A stretch of DNA of 64,000 bases from Eutypa lata (lineage: Eukaryota > Ascomycota > Sordariomycetes > Xylariales > Diatrypaceae): assembly GCA_022661535.1 (NCBI GenBank), contig JAKULF010000018.1, forward strand, positions 496,001 to 560,000, read 5' to 3'. How positions within the stretch are numbered: position 1 is the first letter of the stretch; each line of letters opens with the position of its first letter. The notes under the pieces are model-generated. The model saw nothing but the letters and a program-made list of their open reading frames with translations. It was not told where the DNA came from and searched no databases. Positions 60,038 to 64,000 of this stretch are shown here, piece after piece. The translations under genes were made by a program, and so were the position numbers.

Positions 60038-61972
60038 ATGCCTAAAAAGCAACAAGACATGCCTGCCACGCAGTTGGTTACTGCATCAAATCCCAATCCA
60101 CAACAACAACGAGCATCAGGGTCTGGCGTTGGCGCAGCTGCCAATGACCAAGGGATCGATAATGCGAACCCTGATGGTGATAACATGGCTGTCGCGTCAG
60201 ACAAAAGTCATATCAAATACTACCCGCCTCCTTTTATGGCTGCCCTAATGGTGGAACACTTAGATCAGTTCAACGAGGGCCTGAAGACGGGCCAACAGTG
60301 GTTTAAAGATAACAAGCCACCTTTATCAAAAGATGAATTAAGAGCCCTCCTTCCCGCGAATCCGGTGACCACCTTCGACGAGAACTATACACAAGAGGAC
60401 GAAGAACAAGTCCAGCGCGAGTGGAGAGACGATCCTCTCAGGCAGTACATGATGGAAAAGGGAGGGAACAACCAGATGGTGAAGCTGTGGAAGACCATGG
60501 TTCGCCTTTGGGGCACGTTCCCCGAATACGTGATTGGCCCTATGCATAATCTTGGGTACGATGCCGCGAAGAATAATATCAAGGTGGTCGAGATCGACGG
60601 CAGGACATATCCACACCCGTACTGGTCTAAGTCCTTCTGCGGTGATTTGGCCAATCTCATACCACACCCATTCTGGCTAGGTCAGCCAGATGACTTGCCA
60701 GTCTGCCTACAATACATCGTACGTTGTCGCACCAACGATCAGCGCAAGGGTCGTTGGCCTGAAACCAACCCTACAGACTGGAGGTTCTTAGACTATTTTG
60801 CGGAAGTTGCCGAGAGCTTTCAGGATGGCACTCGAACTATGGTCGAACTTCATCGGGAGACTGATCGTCGACTGGGCGGCCGCCCATCTCTAGCCTCTCG
60901 ATTGTTTCACGAGATTGAAAAATTGTCGTTTAATCCTGCCATTCAGCCCTTGAGGAGCAATGTTTCTCCAACGACAGATATTTATCTTGTCATAGGGGCG
61001 GACTTGCAACACCTCCAGAAGGCTCTGGACAACATCTCGTTTAACGGGGTGAACTATTTTCTCCAAGGCGGCAGTTCGCTTTATGGCGCTTGCTTGAAGA
61101 ACATGAGAAAGGGTCATGATGTGCCTGATGAGAGAGAGTTGGAAGAGTTTCGCGAGCCAGTCCTAATAGAGGTTCGTAGGCAACGTTTAAGAGTCGAGAA
61201 GGCTAGAGCAAATGCAGTCAAAAGTCCGCAGCAGCAGCAGCAGCAGGAGGAGGGGTTACTGGCAGGGCCACAACCTCTTCCAAATCATATTTCATTGGTT
61301 TCTCCCCATTTCAGTCGTAACCCTGTAGGTGTACCTATGGTGGAAGGGGAAACTGCAGCACCAGAGGCAACCCACGTGATGGGGGAATCCTCGCGTGTTG
61401 GCAGTTCAATTACAGGTATAACGAGGACGGCCAATTCACCGCATCCTCTGTTCACTTCTACCCTGCCTTCTCATCAGTCCCATGATGGTATCTCCAACGT
61501 GGGCCCCGTACCGGGAAGGGACATCGTAATGACAGGGGGACATCCTCCTAATGACTCTTCAGTTGAAGGAACGAGAGATGGTCCGGTGTTGGGCAATGAT
61601 GATGACGTACCTATGAACCCGGGTGTGCCATCTGATGATGATGATGATGACTGGGAGGACATTTCCTCAGGTAACGATGATCAACAAGTAGAAGATGCAT
61701 CCATGTTGGACCGGCCAGAGAATACAGCCGAGCGCATAGAGCCATCGCTAAGTCACCCAGAAGACCTGGAGATCGGACGAGATCATCATATGGAGGACAT
61801 TGATAGAGAAAACCACCAACAGCGTGAGATACTCATGGTACGTGACGTACAGACTACATTACGTCACAGTGTCTGCAAAACATACCCTGAAGCTGCTGCA
61901 CAAGTTATACAAGACACAAGACATTACAGCAATGGTGGTAATAGTCCTATAGATTTCAATGAGGAGGTCTAG
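60038..61972 (+). CDS. Unknown protein with acidic WEDI tail, copy 2
   Basis: A 644-residue single-exon protein; ATG 60038 is the first Met. The N terminus is Gln/Asn/Gly-rich and disordered. Residues about 60-330 look folded: YYPPPFMAALMVEHLDQF, LWKTMVRLWGTFPEYVIGP, PHPYWSKSFCGDLANLIPHPFWLG, then WRFLDYFAEVAESFQDG. FREPVLIEVRRQRLRVEKARANA (about 375-400) is a basic helix, followed by a Gln run. The C-terminal 150 residues are acidic and disordered, with MNPGVPS, a Asp run and DDWEDIS as in the gene at 46809, then a tail absent in that copy. The central domains of the two genes are not recognisably alike, so the shared part is the C terminus and 3' flank. W-E-D-I with acidic context is a candidate Atg8-interacting motif. 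No known family is recognised. Confidence 0.7.
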   Translation: MPKKQQDMPATQLVTASNPNPQQQRASGSGVGAAANDQGIDNANPDGDNMAVASDKSHIKYYPPPFMAALMVEHLDQFNEGLKTGQQWFKDNKPPLSKDELRALLPANPVTTFDENYTQEDEEQVQREWRDDPLRQYMMEKGGNNQMVKLWKTMVRLWGTFPEYVIGPMHNLGYDAAKNNIKVVEIDGRTYPHPYWSKSFCGDLANLIPHPFWLGQPDDLPVCLQYIVRCRTNDQRKGRWPETNPTDWRFLDYFAEVAESFQDGTRTMVELHRETDRRLGGRPSLASRLFHEIEKLSFNPAIQPLRSNVSPTTDIYLVIGADLQHLQKALDNISFNGVNYFLQGGSSLYGACLKNMRKGHDVPDERELEEFREPVLIEVRRQRLRVEKARANAVKSPQQQQQQEEGLLAGPQPLPNHISLVSPHFSRNPVGVPMVEGETAAPEATHVMGESSRVGSSITGITRTANSPHPLFTSTLPSHQSHDGISNVGPVPGRDIVMTGGHPPNDSSVEGTRDGPVLGNDDDVPMNPGVPSDDDDDDWEDISSGNDDQQVEDASMLDRPENTAERIEPSLSHPEDLEIGRDHHMEDIDRENHQQREILMVRDVQTTLRHSVCKTYPEAAAQVIQDTRHYSNGGNSPIDFNEEV

Positions 61973-62266
61973 ATAAAATACACAAATCATGCTTTGTGAT
62001 CCTTTTCGTACCTGCAAAGTGACACTCCGTAGATCTTCATATCCTGCATGTAGTGATGTTGTAAGCCATCAATTGAAAACCATTGTTCTGTACTTACAAA
62101 AGTGAATTAAACTCCTGCGATTTTCATTATTGATTACTTATTAGATTTTAGTTCATTATATCAAGCTATGGGTTGCTAATGCGGCCATTATTAGAGGGTA
62201 TTGAGAGGATGTGTTGTTGATGTGACCAACCATCATTAGGGGGTATTGTACTTAGAGCCTAGTGGT

Positions 62267-63192
62267 GGCCGGAAATTCCGGCCTAGCTCAATAGGTACTG
62301 AGGCGCCTACATGGTATTGTATAAGCTGCCTGCATGTATGTACGTACCTATTAGAAGCTGGCGGCCGAAAATTCCTAACCCCCACCAAAATAAGAGTACA
62401 AAGTGAGGCTCAAAATTCCGGCCAGGCTTCTACACACAAATTTGCTGCAGGCCGGAAATTCCGGCCACCAGCACCATAACTGCGGCCGAACTCTTAGCAT
62501 GCATAGACCCACAGGCCCGAATTTCCGGCCTACACCAATTGCCTACCAAAAACTGCGGCCGAACTTTTTTAGGCCACGGGCAGAGTTGTATGTGTCTTAA
62601 CTGTACATTACTTGGCTTCACCTGCGACGATGCCACGATGCAAAACTGTCATAACTAAATGCATCTTATACAATTCAATTTAGATTATCATACTTTATGA
62701 TGCACGCTTTTTGAGGTAATCTCTTACGTAGGTAAGTTGCTAGATAGGTAGGTGAATACTGGGGGTGATGCTGCTAGGGGTGATGCTGCTAGGGGTGATG
62801 CTGCTAGGGGTGATGCTGCTAGGGGTGATGCTGCTAGGGGTGATGCTGCTAGGGGTGATGCTGCTAGGGGTGATGCTGCTAGGGGTGATGCTGCTAGGGG
62901 TGATGCTGCTAGGGGTGATGTTAAGGGTGTATGTAGTGCCTTACAATAATTGGTGTAAGCCGGAAATTCCGGCCTGCACCAAACTTGTGTGTGAAAGATC
63001 GGCCGGGATTCTTGGCCGCATTTTGGCTCTAGAGCCTCTAGGTGTTGACCTGTATGTAGGTTTGAAAAGTTCGGCCGGCCTTGTGCACACAAATTTGGTG
63101 TAGGCCGAAAATTCCGGCCTACACCTATTGCCCACCAAAAACTCCGGCCGAACTTTCGCCACTCAAATACGTACAAGCCGGAATTTCCGGCC
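62267..63192. repeat. Palindromic GGCCGGAA-A-TTCCGGCC repeat cluster, copy 2
   Basis: Six copies of the 17-bp core (exact or with one or two changes) at 62267-62283, 62450-62466, 62514-62530, 62958-62974, 63103-63119 and 63176-63192. Most carry outer arms TTGGTGTA and TACACCAA and a following CCAAAAACT-CGGCCGAAC half site. Changes affect one arm at a time (for example GGCCCGAA at 62514), so the palindromes are drifting. Confidence 0.85.
62762..62922. repeat. 15-bp minisatellite, about ten copies
   Basis: Unit GGGGTGATGCTGCTA repeated ten times without error, followed by a changed copy ending TGATGTTAAGG. The unit is a multiple of three and is open on both strands, but no gene contains it. 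It lies inside the palindromic repeat cluster. The perfect identity of units indicates recent expansion. Confidence 0.95.
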
Positions 63193-63804
63193 TGCACCAA
63201 TTGCACACTCAAATCTGAGGCCCAAATTTTCAGCCGTTATTTATCTATAGATACATACATACCCACATACCTACGCACCTACATACATACCTATGAGCTG
63301 ATGCTATCCCTGATGTTGCTATCGTCAGCAGTGACACAACCGTTCAATTCAATGTAAAGTAAACACGACTTGTTACCGGGTATTCATTGCAATACCATCT
63401 AGAATGCCGGTAGATTAAGCTGTTTACTGCAGGTAACCCTGATATCATGTCCCTATGGCTGTGCTTTATGTTGATGGGATGTAGGACTTTTACAGCATTG
63501 TTGAAGTAAGAATCAAAGTCAGAATGGTGTATGGTACCAGTAAAGGCAGCTTGGTTGATCGTGTGGTGATCGTATATATACATGAGCGTAGCCGACCTGG
63601 ACATAAAGGTTTCATCGACGAGATACCTCGCCTGGAGGTCCCAGTTACATGTCTAGACTTGGAATGCATATTAAAATGAATGTTGGAACAGCCCTTTGTT
63701 TCGCTTTAGTCGAACCCCCTTTACATTCGAGGACCAAAGATATTAACTTCGTACCCACTTTACCTAGCAGCCTTGGTCCGTAGAGGCTCACAGCAAATTA
63801 CATG

Positions 63805-64000
63805 TTAATGGCAAGATCCCGGGTAATCGTCATCATTATGTCCAGGGACATGAAAATGGGTCACCTTTCGCGTGTTAGAGATCACCTTTCCTACGACATA
63901 GAAGTCTCCCGGAATTTGGAGCCCGGCGGTCGTATCTATGGAGATGACCTTCCTGTTGGGCATCAGGAGGTTGGTCGTGAGGAAGAAATCAAGCTTGCCG
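63805..64000 (-). CDS. C-terminal part of an unidentified protein, 5' part outside window
   Basis: A minus-strand frame is open from the right edge to TAA 63805 and gives 65 residues with good fungal codon use: KLDFFLTTNLLMPNRKVISI, then TTAGLQIPGDFYVVGKVISN and TRKVTHFHVPGHNDDDYPGS. Alternating hydrophobic strands with Gly/Asp turns suggest a beta-rich C terminus of an enzyme. I do not recognise the family with confidence. Only the last exon is visible, so intron structure and length are unknown. Confidence 0.6.
   Translation of the reverse strand, partial: GKLDFFLTTNLLMPNRKVISIDTTAGLQIPGDFYVVGKVISNTRKVTHFHVPGHNDDDYPGSCH

Larger units (their letters stand above)
61973..63804. other. 3' flank with shared UTR, palindromic repeats and minisatellite
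   Basis: 1.8 kb. 61973-62075 matches the 3' flank of the 46809 gene in part. Six palindromic repeats lie at 62267-63192 and a 15-bp minisatellite at 62762-62922. Frames in the repeats (both strands) are by-products of the repeats. Short (CATA)/TACCTA tracts lie at 63248-63290. The last 500 bp contain no gene I can support up to the 3' end of the edge gene. Confidence 0.6.

Noticed and set aside
62724..63212. Frames with repeated LAASP or GDAAR peptides
   Set aside because: Products of the 15-bp minisatellite and palindromes. No unique coding sequence surrounds them.

Overview
The window is nuclear DNA of a filamentous ascomycete, most likely a Sordariomycete (Xylariales-like; lineage is inference). 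Most genes are intron-poor. The introns that exist are 55-191 bp with GTAAGT-type donors, CTAAY/CTGAY-type branch sites and AG acceptors. Intergenic DNA is rich in short tracts such as GGTAGGTACCTA and (CATA)n. Gene content (CE16 esterase, fungal carotenoid oxygenase, BBE-type FAD oxidase, short-form sulfotransferase, F-box protein, large MIT-domain protein) fits a plant-associated or saprotrophic fungus.

Region 1, 1-8250, is a compact sugar-acid/polyol catabolic cluster. It holds a 3-hydroxyacid dehydrogenase of the L-threonate dehydrogenase type (partial at the left edge), a class II ketose-bisphosphate aldolase, a two-domain dihydroxyacetone/erythrulose kinase, an RpiB-family isomerase and a TIM-family isomerase. 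The last three are the kinase-TIM-RpiB set used for erythritol/erythrulose catabolism in Yarrowia (EYK1, EYI1, EYI2) and mycobacteria. Two divergent promoters (1275-2197 and 5143-5976) organise it; the second carries CreA-type sites.

Region 2, 8955-27874, holds single genes with long spacers: an F-box protein, a 1792-residue low-complexity MIT-domain protein, a secreted GDSL/CE16 esterase and a carotenoid cleavage oxygenase. A 4.7-kb stretch (17384-22103) has no gene I can support but contains a 32-bp imperfect inverted repeat with a 113-nt loop.

Region 3, 28503-39000, begins with two decayed SNF2-helicase-like fragments arranged head to head, one truncated at its 5' end and one interrupted by in-frame stops. 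They are followed by a sulfotransferase-like gene, a FAD oxidase and a possible small secreted protein.

Region 4, 40675-63200, is the most unusual part: an accessory locus of genes without recognisable standard function. It has two paralogous proteins (40675-42852 and 55484-57775) that keep the layout of a DEAH/RHA helicase while every ATPase motif is degenerate. Each is followed by a gene ending in the same acidic DDWEDIS tail (46809-48707 and 60038-61972). Those two genes share 3' flanks, and each is followed by a cluster of a palindromic repeat (core GGCCGGAA-A-TTCCGGCC). Between them lie a coiled-coil protein, an RGG/double zinc-knuckle protein with a long Asn run, and a protein whose C-terminal half reads like a degenerate ubiquitin protease. 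I interpret this as a duplicated, fast-evolving, probably RNA-related gene neighbourhood of unknown function. The window ends in the 3' part of an unidentified minus-strand gene.
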